5,078 nucleotides of DNA from Hyphomonas sp. (GCA_029287305.1 JARFRJ010000300.1:1-5078), one strand, 5' to 3'. Shown: positions 1 through 5,078, counted from the first letter of the stretch. Notes: generated by a model from the sequence alone, not told the origin. Made by a program: numbers and translations.

Positions 1-943
1 CATCGGCCAGCACATAGGCGCGGCGGCGACCAGGCGGATCATCCGGGCCAAGCGGGGGTATCCCGACCGCGACAATTCCGCAGGCATCCGAGCGATGGGT
101 TTTACTAATGGGCGGATCATTCGCGACGACAATATTATCCATATGCGGCGCAGTGTTGACGGTGACCGCTTCAATCTGGCTGCGGCTCCACAGTGCGCCG
201 GCATGATCCTCAATCAACTCGCCATAAAGTTCTTGGCGGGCGAGGCGCGTCTCACCATAAGCCTCCTGCATGGCGGTTAGAAAATCCGGGGCGAGATTGG
301 CGGCATTGTCGGCTGTGCCCGCCCGCGTAATAGTGGTGGACGGGGCAGCCAGCAGATTTTTCAAAAGCGCAATTGGGCGCGGCGTGGTTGTAACCATGGC
401 ACAGGGGGCATCGCCAAGACGCAAGCCCATTTGCAACATATCCCAGACGGTGTTTCCTTTCGCCCAAGCGGCGAGCTCATCGCACCAGGCAACATCAAAT
501 TGTGGCCCGCGCAGACTGTCAGGGTCTTCTGCGGAGAAGGCATAGGCTTTGGCCCCATTTGGCCAGACCAGACGGCGGCGCGAAACCTCATAGATCGGCG
601 CAGCCTCATAAGGCGGGGTAATGGCTTTTAGCCCGGAGGGTCCTTCAATCATCACTTCGCGTACATCTCCCAAAGTGGGTCCGATAAGCGCCGCGCGTTT
701 ATAGCCGCCATAGAGAAGCGCATAGCGCAGCCATTCGGCCCCGGCGCGCGTCTTGCCTGCCCCGCGTCCGCCCAGAAACAGCCATGTGCGCCAGCCGGGC
801 TCATCGGGCGGTCTCTGGGCGGGCAGTGCCTGTATCAGAAAGGGATTGCGCACCAGATGCCGGGCGGCGTCTATCTGTGTCTGCTGAGCCAGAATTTGTC
901 TCCAGTGATTTTCCTTCCAAGCCTGCCAGACATCTGATTTCAT
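1..943 (-). CDS. Phage/GTA-type terminase large subunit (partial, C-terminus off the left edge)
   Basis: This is the motor ATPase and nuclease that cuts DNA and pumps it into a preformed capsid. Reading down from the ATG at 943 gives 314 codons with no stop before the window edge. Visible motifs are Walker A GGRGAGKT (residues 58-65), a Walker B stretch FDVAWCDE (149-156) with adjacent Asp-Glu, the coupling motif VTTTPRP (184-190), and the start of the RNase H-like nuclease domain, ANDPP with Asp276 followed by DACGIV near 286. The pattern WRTWLFLGGRGAGKTRAGAEW is typical of alphaproteobacterial GTA gene 2 and COG5323-type packaging proteins, usually about 420-450 aa, so roughly a quarter is missing. 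A Shine-Dalgarno-like GGAAG lies 9 nt before the ATG. It overlaps the upstream gene by 143 bp, the expected g1-g2 order. Family call is firm; GTA versus prophage is not settled without portal, protease and capsid genes, which would lie to the left. Confidence 0.92.
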   Translation of the reverse strand, partial: MKSDVWQAWKENHWRQILAQQTQIDAARHLVRNPFLIQALPAQRPPDEPGWRTWLFLGGRGAGKTRAGAEWLRYALLYGGYKRAALIGPTLGDVREVMIEGPSGLKAITPPYEAAPIYEVSRRRLVWPNGAKAYAFSAEDPDSLRGPQFDVAWCDELAAWAKGNTVWDMLQMGLRLGDAPCAMVTTTPRPIALLKNLLAAPSTTITRAGTADNAANLAPDFLTAMQEAYGETRLARQELYGELIEDHAGALWSRSQIEAVTVNTAPHMDNIVVANDPPISKTHRSDACGIVAVGIPPLGPDDPPGRRRAYVLAD

Positions 944-1394
944 TGTGTAAATCTTCCATACTCATCGTCTCCAGCCGTTTATCGGCCTCCTCGTCTTGGC
1001 GCATAATACGGGTCTCCTTTGGGCTATTTTCAGCTTCGACATGACGGATCAGCGCGGCGATCAGGCGGATTTGCAATCCGCTCAGACGGCAATAATCGGT
1101 TGCGTTAAGGGGCTCCGTGCGCAAGCGGGCGCAGGTTTCATCCAAAGCGAAATAAAGCCGCATACGCAGCGCGCTGATCTCAGGCATTAGCGGCTGCCCC
1201 TGTCCCTGCGCCTGTCCCTCTCCCTGTCCCTGCTTAAGGTCATGCTTTGCAATAAAGCGGGCCAGGCTATATCGGCTGGTTTTGAAATAGTCGGCAATCG
1301 CCTTCAAGCTCATCCCGCATTGGCGCATATATTGCACGCGCTTGCGGTCATGCGCGGTCAGGCAGTCTGGCGGGATATGGGTGTGTTCAGTCAT
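801..1394 (-). CDS. Putative small terminase subunit / GTA gene 1-like protein with N-terminal helix-turn-helix
   Basis: A 197-residue protein directly upstream of the large terminase, in the position where GTAs and many phages encode the small terminase, which recognises DNA and feeds it to the ATPase. Residues about 16-53 look like a helix-turn-helix, with a core MSLKAIADYFKTSRYSLARF. A Gln/Gly-only linker (54-67) follows. The middle (about 72-122) is predicted helical and Leu/Arg-rich, and 130-160 is acidic then helical (EEADKRLE, MEDLHNEIRCLAGL). The last about 35 residues are Ser/Thr/Arg/Gly-rich and lie inside the overlap with the terminase frame, so they may be a by-product of that overlap. 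The ATG at 1394 is the first in frame, but no good ribosome binding site precedes it. The role is inferred from position and architecture, not from a recognised sequence signature; a generic HTH regulator is the alternative. Confidence 0.62.
   Translation of the reverse strand: MTEHTHIPPDCLTAHDRKRVQYMRQCGMSLKAIADYFKTSRYSLARFIAKHDLKQGQGEGQAQGQGQPLMPEISALRMRLYFALDETCARLRTEPLNATDYCRLSGLQIRLIAALIRHVEAENSPKETRIMRQDEEADKRLETMSMEDLHNEIRCLAGLEGKSLETNSGSADTDRRRPASGAQSLSDTGTARPETAR
1199..1234. repeat. Three tandem 12-bp units encoding the Gln/Gly linker
   Basis: On the plus strand the units CCTGTCCCTGCG, CCTGTCCCTCTC and CCTGTCCCTGCT follow one another without gaps. On the minus strand they encode most of the alternating Gln-Gly linker (residues 54-67) of the small-terminase candidate. 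As 12 is a multiple of three, gain or loss of a unit changes linker length by four residues without shifting the frame. Confidence 0.85.
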
Positions 1395-1588
1395 GCTGTA
1401 TTTATATATCGGCCCAGATGGCAGGGGGATAAAATCCTGAAAAACCCATTAAAAACAGAGTTATTAAAGCATATTTCTGTTGCATAGGACGATTGCCCCA
1501 ATGCTTTCACCTAGAAAATCCTGCCCTTCAGGGCTCATTTTTGTGAAAGATGATTGGCCTCATCACTATCGCAGGCCTATAAGCAGGC
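1395..1588. promoter_or_regulatory. Divergent intergenic region with weak promoter candidates
   Basis: This 194-bp gap separates the leftward packaging genes from the rightward PBP and should hold both promoters. For the PBP, TTGTGA (1541-1546) and CACTAT (1564-1569) are spaced by 17 bp, a weak sigma-70-like match. For the packaging genes, the minus strand reads TATATA within 1400-1410, only about 10-15 nt from the ATG, which would give a very short or absent leader. A 9-bp word AAAATCCTG occurs twice (1431-1439, 1515-1523). None of these is strong; the assignment rests mainly on gene orientation. Confidence 0.3.
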
Positions 1589-3526
1589 ATGGCTTCACAG
1601 ATATCTTCTGGGTTTATTCGTCGTAAATGGCGCTATTTTGCTGGGGTCTTTATGACGCTTGTTCTGGGCGCACTGATCGGCACGGGCTATGCTTGGTATC
1701 AGCTCTTTCACGATATGCCGCAAATGCCGGATAAGGAGGCGCTTTGGTCGCTTGAGCGCTCTCAGGCCTATGAGTTTCTGGATATTAAGGGCGCACGGAT
1801 CACTGTGCGCGGGCCACGCTATGGCCGGGTCGTGCAAGCGGGCGATTTGCCAGACCATATTCCTGCCGCTTTCATTGCGGCGGAGGATAAGCGCTTTTAC
1901 AGCCATAATGGCGCAGATATGGCGGCTTTGGCGCGGGCGCTCTGGTCTAATCTTACCTCAGGGCGCACGGTTTCAGGCGCTTCCACGATTACCCAGCAAG
2001 TGGTTAAAAACTTGCTTTTAAGTCCGGAACAGACTTTGAAGCGCAAGGCCCAGGAAATGCGGCTTGCCCGGCAGATGGAAACCCGCCTTGGCAAGGAAGA
2101 GATTTTAACGCTCTATCTCAACCGAATATATTTCGGCTCAAACGCTTATGGCATCAGCGCGGCGGCTGAGAAATATTTCGGCAAATCTGCAACAGAACTG
2201 ACCCTAGCTGAGGCCAGTCTGCTCGCCACTTTACCCAAAGCGCCCTCTCGCCTTGCGCTTGACAATAATATGGCCGGGGCCCGCCAGCGTCAGGTCTATG
2301 TGTTGAATCAAATGGTCAATTCCGGTGCGATTGAGGCAGATGAGCGGGACCGGGCGATTGGCGAGGACGTTCAGCTTATTAAAGAGGTCTATGATGGAGC
2401 TGATTTTGGCTATGCGCTTGACCGAGCTACAGAAAAGCTCAGTCAGATTGTGCCCAATGCGCCCAGCGATGTGATTATTACCCTCACGCTTGATAAGGCA
2501 TTGCAAAGCCAGTCTGCTGAGCTTTTACGTAGAAAAATCAAAGGTCAGGGTTATCCTGTCAAAGCCACACAAGGGGCGGCGCTTTTCATGCGGCCATCCG
2601 GGGCGATATCGGTGATGATTGGCGGGATTGACTATAATGAAAGCCAGTTTAACCGCACGCTGCAAGCCCAGCGCCAGCCCGGTTCCAGTTTCAAGCTCTT
2701 TGTTTTCGCCGCGGCCTTGACCCGCGGGATCACCCCCCATGATATCTATACCGATGAGCCTGTGGATTTTGAGGGCTGGTCACCAGCCAATTATAATGGC
2801 CAATATCAGGGCCGTATGACCGTGTTTGAAGCTTTCGCAAAATCGGTAAATACGATTGCCGCCCAGCTCGGTCATGAGATTGGCGAAACCGGTATTGTCA
2901 CTCTGGCACGCGCTTTGGGCATATCCAGCCCGATTGAGGCTGTCCCTTCTATCGCACTTGGCAGTGTTGAAGTTAATATGATGGAATTGACAAGTGCCTA
3001 TGGCATATTCGCCAATCAGGGTCGGCGGATTGACCCCTATCTTATTGAACGGGTTGAGGATACGCGCGGGCGGATTTTATATGCCCGGCCCAATTTTGAA
3101 CCGGCGCAAATTTTCCCGACCCAGCATATCGCCAATATGAATGCTATGCTGGCTGAAGTGGTCCGCTCTGGCACAGGCAAAAATGCTGCGGTCAAGGACT
3201 GGACCGTGGCTGGCAAGACGGGCACCTCGCAGGATTGGCGCGATGCCTGGTTCATCGGGTTCAGTTCCGAAATGATCGGCGGGGTCTGGGTCGGCAATGA
3301 TAATGATACGGCCATGCAACGCGTCACAGGGGGCGGCCTGCCCGCTGATATCTGGTCAGATATCATGACGCTGGCCCTTGCCGATAAAATGCCAAGCTTC
3401 CTGCCGGGAACAGAACAAGCGCTGGCAGTGCCCAAACTTATTTTCGCTCAGACCGAGCCGAGCGAAATTGATCGACGCAAAGCCTTTTACAGTGAGCTGG
3501 CCGATGCGTTCGCGCGCGTGCGCTAG
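1589..3526 (+). CDS. Class A penicillin-binding protein (PBP1A-type bifunctional peptidoglycan synthase)
   Basis: An inner-membrane enzyme that polymerises lipid II into glycan strands and crosslinks their peptides in the periplasm. It has a short basic cytoplasmic tail, a membrane anchor at about residues 15-37, a GT51 glycosyltransferase domain (about 75-245) and a penicillin-binding transpeptidase domain (about 325-600). GT51 motifs are complete: EDKRFYSHNG with catalytic Glu99, GASTITQQ (130-137), KRKAQEM with Glu156, and EILTLYLNRIYFG. Transpeptidase motifs are complete: SSFK with nucleophile Ser366 and Lys369, SVN (419-421) and KTGT (543-546). At 645 aa it is at the short end for class A PBPs, and I see no obvious large insert between the domains or C-terminal extension. 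An in-frame TAA at 1580-1582 sits just before the ATG, so 1589 is the earliest start; the ribosome binding site is weak. It stands alone and divergent from the packaging genes. I cannot tell which paralogue it is, so no symbol is given. Confidence 0.96.
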   Translation: MASQISSGFIRRKWRYFAGVFMTLVLGALIGTGYAWYQLFHDMPQMPDKEALWSLERSQAYEFLDIKGARITVRGPRYGRVVQAGDLPDHIPAAFIAAEDKRFYSHNGADMAALARALWSNLTSGRTVSGASTITQQVVKNLLLSPEQTLKRKAQEMRLARQMETRLGKEEILTLYLNRIYFGSNAYGISAAAEKYFGKSATELTLAEASLLATLPKAPSRLALDNNMAGARQRQVYVLNQMVNSGAIEADERDRAIGEDVQLIKEVYDGADFGYALDRATEKLSQIVPNAPSDVIITLTLDKALQSQSAELLRRKIKGQGYPVKATQGAALFMRPSGAISVMIGGIDYNESQFNRTLQAQRQPGSSFKLFVFAAALTRGITPHDIYTDEPVDFEGWSPANYNGQYQGRMTVFEAFAKSVNTIAAQLGHEIGETGIVTLARALGISSPIEAVPSIALGSVEVNMMELTSAYGIFANQGRRIDPYLIERVEDTRGRILYARPNFEPAQIFPTQHIANMNAMLAEVVRSGTGKNAAVKDWTVAGKTGTSQDWRDAWFIGFSSEMIGGVWVGNDNDTAMQRVTGGGLPADIWSDIMTLALADKMPSFLPGTEQALAVPKLIFAQTEPSEIDRRKAFYSELADAFARVR

Positions 3527-3625
3527 CAGACCATATATGCGACTGAAAGGAAGGTGCAGGGTTTATTAAAACCGTCTCGGCACTATCCATAATTACCGTT
3601 TTGGTTAACGCCATGTTTGAAGATT

Positions 3626-3709
3626 ATGGAGGCAATGACAAATGAACCTAGGGATGAAATTTTAACCCTGAAAGAGCTGGCCAAATATCTAAAAATGTCA
3701 GCAAAATGA
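3626..3709 (+). pseudogene. Truncated excisionase-type (HTH_17/MerR-like) DNA-binding gene, N-terminal stump
   Basis: The frame from ATG 3626 encodes 27 residues including DEILTLKELAKYLKMSAK, then TGA at 3707-3709. The pattern (hydrophobic-LT-x-KELAxYLKMSxK) closely matches the first two helices of excisionase-family helix-turn-helix proteins, which normally continue with a T-[IV]-Y recognition helix and a wing. Here the match stops after Lys27 and the downstream bases do not continue it in any frame, so the gene appears cut by a rearrangement. A second in-frame ATG at 3635 is possible; the GGAGG at 3628-3632 is too close to it, so the start is uncertain. Intact relatives are small regulators of mobile elements or toxin-antitoxin-like loci. 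The homology is recognised by eye over a short stretch only. Confidence 0.5.
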
Positions 3710-3763
3710 AGTAACAAACCGTCTACACATCCAGGGCATATCAATATCATTTTTGCTGTTTAG

Positions 3764-3795
3764 TTGACTTATTAATTGGCGATCTTCACTATCAT
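3764..3795 (+). promoter_or_regulatory. Weak promoter candidate for the MORN-repeat lipoprotein
   Basis: TTGACT (3764-3769) is a good -35-like hexamer. The following boxes are poorer: CACTAT (3787-3792) at 17-bp spacing, or TATCAT (3790-3795) at an over-long 20-bp spacing. It lies about 55-80 bp before the gene start in AT-rich DNA. The TTGACT-17-CACTAT layout resembles the boxes before the PBP, which may be chance. Confidence 0.3.
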
Positions 3796-3835
3796 AAAAA
3801 TACGACATTAAACCCCTCGGTGTTCGGTTGCTTTT

Positions 3836-3840
3836 AGGAA
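3836..3840 (+). promoter_or_regulatory. Ribosome binding site of the MORN-repeat lipoprotein
   Basis: AGGAA lies 8 nt before the ATG at 3849. It supports this start, and the residues that follow the ATG form a lipoprotein signal peptide. Confidence 0.65.
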
Positions 3841-3848
3841 GACTATAG

Positions 3849-4481
3849 ATGAAAAAATTACTCCTGATTTTTTGTATTTCTCTTATCTGTTCTTGTGGAA
3901 CCAAAGAACTTTCTTCTGATCAAATAGTTGAAAGAAATGGGCTCTCTTATGAGATTAATTCTCAAACGCCTTTCACGGGGAAAGTGATCAGTACAGTCGA
4001 TAATAGCCTGTTAAAACAATCTTTTAAAGATGGAAAACGAGAAGGATTGACTGAGCAGTACCATGAAAATGGTCAGTTATGGAAGAAAGGACTCTTCAAG
4101 AATGGAGAACAAGAAGGGTCTTGGGAGGTTTACTATGAGAATGGTCAGCTAGATTCTATAGAATCCTACAAAGATGGAATTGATCATGGGCCTTGGGAGT
4201 TTTACCATGAAAATGGTCAGTTAGAATCCAAAGAATTCTTCAAGGATGGAAAATTAGAAGGGTCTTGGGAGTCTTATTATGAAAATGGTCAGTTACATTC
4301 TATAGGATCCTCCAAGGATGGAGAACGAGAAGGGTCTTGGGAGTCTTATCATGAAAATGGTCAATTAGAATCCAAACGGTCCTACAAGGATGGAAAATTA
4401 GAAGGGTCTTGGGAGAAATACGATGAAAATGGTCAATTAGAGACGACTGTTTTTTACAAAGATGGCGAGAAGGTCCCCTAA
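3849..4481 (+). CDS. MORN-repeat-variant lipoprotein
   Basis: A 210-residue protein, probably lipid-anchored outside the cytoplasm. It begins with MKK, a hydrophobic core LLLIFCISLI and a lipobox-like ICSC, giving modification at Cys16. Residues about 17-61 are unique or a degenerate repeat (FTGKVISTVDNS... SFKD). Residues 62-205 are six tandem 24-residue units, 62-85, 86-109, 110-133, 134-157, 158-181 and 182-205, with consensus GxxEGSWExYxENGQLxSxxxYKD, followed by GEKVP. The GxW-xYxENGQL core is that of the MORN variant repeat found in many bacterial exported proteins; its function is usually unknown, with protein binding or toxin-immunity-like roles sometimes proposed. Low GC and codons such as AGA, TTA and GAA set it apart from the PBP and terminase, which suggests acquisition from another lineage. 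It has its own ribosome binding site and no co-directional partner nearby. No enzymatic motif is visible. Confidence 0.85.
   Translation: MKKLLLIFCISLICSCGTKELSSDQIVERNGLSYEINSQTPFTGKVISTVDNSLLKQSFKDGKREGLTEQYHENGQLWKKGLFKNGEQEGSWEVYYENGQLDSIESYKDGIDHGPWEFYHENGQLESKEFFKDGKLEGSWESYYENGQLHSIGSSKDGEREGSWESYHENGQLESKRSYKDGKLEGSWEKYDENGQLETTVFYKDGEKVP
4032..4463 (+). repeat. Six 72-bp tandem coding repeats
   Basis: Units start at 4032, 4104, 4176, 4248, 4320 and 4392, each exactly 72 bp. The word GAAAATGGTCA (GAGAATGGTCA in unit 2) recurs every 72 bp at 4065, 4137, 4208-4209, 4281, 4353 and 4425 (within a base). Units 3-4 and 5-6 are more alike at a 144-bp offset than neighbouring units are, indicating a second-level duplication. 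Confidence 0.9.
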
Positions 4482-4553
4482 CTCAAACACCTCCCATATT
4501 CGGTTCATCTTCATTTGAAGTTTGAGTCTATTGCCTTACCTATTTTTCAATAG
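4481..4553. repeat. Inverted repeats just after the lipoprotein gene (terminator-like but without a T-run)
   Basis: ACTCAAAC (4481-4488, starting in the stop codon) pairs with GTTTGAGT (4520-4527) across a 31-nt gap. Directly after it CTATTG (4528-4533) pairs with CAATAG (4548-4553), and CTTC-ATTT-GAAG (4509-4520) can form a small inner hairpin. The arrangement could end transcription or stabilise the mRNA, but the stems are short and no clean T-tract follows. Confidence 0.35.
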
Positions 4554-4668
4554 AAGGATAGCGATTTCTCCGAATATACTCCCCATGAAACTTAAACTGG
4601 CTGCGTGACGTCTACTAACTGACCCAATGCAAAAATGGGACTGTTACCCGTTAATCATGAGCCAAAAC

Positions 4669-4682
4669 ACCGATTAATCGGT
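4669..4682. repeat. Perfect 14-bp palindrome
   Basis: ACCGATTAATCGGT equals its own reverse complement. It lies in the non-coding stretch between the lipoprotein and the IS end (4482-4739), where I see no gene. It is the size of a dimeric repressor operator, but no target promoter or regulator is identifiable nearby. Confidence 0.4.
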
Positions 4683-4739
4683 CATGCAAGGGCCATAAGC
4701 TGCCAATGAAGAAATATAGATTAGTTCGTGTTTCAATAG

Positions 4740-5058
4740 TGACCTGCGCCCCAACTTTCTCCCAGTTTAAAGTAGAGTCTTTTAAATTTTGGCTTTAAGC
4801 GGCCAGTTTTTGCAAGTCTTGCTTTTGGGCATATTCTCACGGCGTGAGATTGCCAAGTAATGAGTGAGGTCTGGTTACATTGTAATCCTCCTTCCAATGA
4901 TTGATGTAATGGCGAGCCTCGGTGAGTGAAGAGAACAGTGTTTCATTCAGGCATTCATCTCTGAAGCTACCATTGAAGCTTTCAACAAAGCCGTTCTCTT
5001 GCGGCTTGCCGGGAGCGATGTAATGCCAACCAACTTTTGTCTCTTGGCACCATTTAAG
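4740..5058 (-). mobile_element. IS3-family insertion sequence, right (transposase 3') end, partial
   Basis: The element contains the C-terminal part of an IS3-type transposase on the minus strand. Past the coding end, the sequence reading inward on the plus strand from 4740 is TGACCTGCGCCCCAACTTTC, which has the 5'-TG and the TGACCTGC-CCC look of IS3-family terminal inverted repeats, so 4740 is the likely boundary. The other end lies past the window, so neither the matching inverted repeat nor a target duplication can be tested here. Everything after 5058 is adapter. Confidence 0.75.
4837..5058 (-). CDS. IS3-family transposase OrfB, C-terminal fragment with probable premature TGA
   Basis: This is the end of the DDE recombinase (rve-type integrase core) that moves the IS. 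The 73 genuine residues include the block [20 protein letters not shown], in which Glu26 of the fragment (in FVESFNG) is the third catalytic acidic residue and Arg33, seven residues on, is the usual partner. It continues with DECLNETLF and the family's closing [15 protein letters not shown] at 4837-4839 ends the frame there. Beyond it the same frame reads EYAQKQDLQKLAA to a TAA at 4795-4797, which resembles the normal IS3 ending LTPxEYAQ, so the TGA looks like a nonsense mutation removing 14 positions. The N-terminal part, including the first two Asp residues, is outside the contig. An apparent start reading MYKRQ is encoded by adapter and is not real. Confidence 0.85.
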   Translation of the reverse strand, partial: LKWCQETKVGWHYIAPGKPQENGFVESFNGSFRDECLNETLFSSLTEARHYINHWKEDYNVTRPHSLLGNLTP

Positions 5059-5078
5059 CTGTCTCTTATACACATCTG
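5059..5078 (+). other. Residual Tn5/Nextera mosaic-end sequencing adapter
   Basis: Positions 5059-5077 read CTGTCTCTTATACACATCT, exactly the 19-bp Tn5 mosaic end used in tagmentation libraries, and the next base, G, fits the read-through of one of the two standard adapters. It lies at the very end of the contig, as untrimmed adapter would. Translated on the minus strand from a GTG it creates the spurious peptide MYKRQ in front of the transposase. Confidence 0.95.

Larger units (their letters stand above)
3527..3848. other. Intergenic stretch marking a composition change, with one gene stump
   Basis: Between the PBP stop and the lipoprotein start there is no intact gene. The base composition becomes clearly AT-rich after about 3540. 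The stretch contains a helix-turn-helix gene stump (3626-3709) and, after it, unassigned AT-rich DNA leading into the lipoprotein promoter region. A small hairpin GGTTT-ATTA-AAACC lies near 3558-3572 but lacks a T-run, so I do not call a terminator for the PBP. Confidence 0.6.

Noticed and set aside
95..631. Several plus-strand frames of 60-90 residues across 95-631
   Set aside because: They are shadows of the large-terminase gene, whose Walker and nuclease motifs fix the coding strand and frame.
1523..1543. Hairpin GCCC-TTCA-GGGC followed by ATTTTTG, terminator-like
   Set aside because: The stem is only four or five base pairs with a two- to four-base loop, and it sits in a divergent promoter region where no transcript needs to end on the plus strand.
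3037..3435. 132-residue minus-strand frame within the PBP
   Set aside because: It is antisense to the KTG-containing end of the transpeptidase domain and shows no domain features of its own.
3698..3904. 68-residue minus-strand open frame over the lipoprotein start
   Set aside because: It is antisense to the signal peptide and ribosome binding site of a well-supported gene, has no recognisable domain and no ribosome binding site.
4032..4463. Regular 72-bp spacing as a possible CRISPR-like array
   Set aside because: The units are contiguous, in frame and translate to a clean 24-residue MORN-type repeat, with no variable spacers between conserved repeats.
4837..5073. Transposase frame starting with MYKRQ at 5073
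   Set aside because: The first five residues are encoded by Tn5 mosaic-end adapter; the biological sequence starts at 5058 and the true gene start lies outside the contig.

Overview
The window looks like the end of a metagenomic contig from an alphaproteobacterium. The taxonomic hint comes from a large terminase of the type found in Rhodobacter-like gene transfer agents (GTAs), and from a fairly GC-rich class A penicillin-binding protein. Genus cannot be told from this window. The last 20 bases are leftover Tn5/Nextera sequencing adapter, not biology.

Layout, left to right. (1) 1-1394, minus strand: the first two genes of a GTA-like or prophage-like head-packaging cluster. A small-terminase candidate (801-1394) overlaps by 143 bp the start of a large terminase (start at 943), which runs off the left edge. 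(2) 1395-1588: a short divergent intergenic region with weak promoter-like boxes. (3) 1589-3526, plus strand: a complete bifunctional peptidoglycan synthase (class A PBP, 645 aa) with all glycosyltransferase and transpeptidase motifs intact. (4) 3527-3848: an intergenic stretch where the base composition turns AT-rich; it holds a 27-codon stump of an excisionase-type helix-turn-helix gene. (5) 3849-4481, plus strand: a low-GC lipoprotein made of six 24-residue MORN-variant repeats. (6) 4482-4739: non-coding, with inverted repeats and a 14-bp palindrome. (7) 4740-5058: the 3' end of an IS3-family insertion sequence, with the C-terminal part of its transposase on the minus strand, interrupted by a TGA 14 codons before the next stop.

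How the parts relate. The terminase pair should act together: the small subunit recognises DNA, and the ATPase/nuclease large subunit packages it. The PBP is an ordinary chromosomal cell-wall gene, divergently placed. Everything right of about 3540 (gene stump, repeat lipoprotein with foreign composition, IS end) reads as accessory DNA next to a core gene. I see no new defence system, CRISPR array or RNA gene. The points most worth following up are the helix-turn-helix domain in the small-terminase candidate, the two-level repeat structure of the lipoprotein, and the truncated helix-turn-helix gene.
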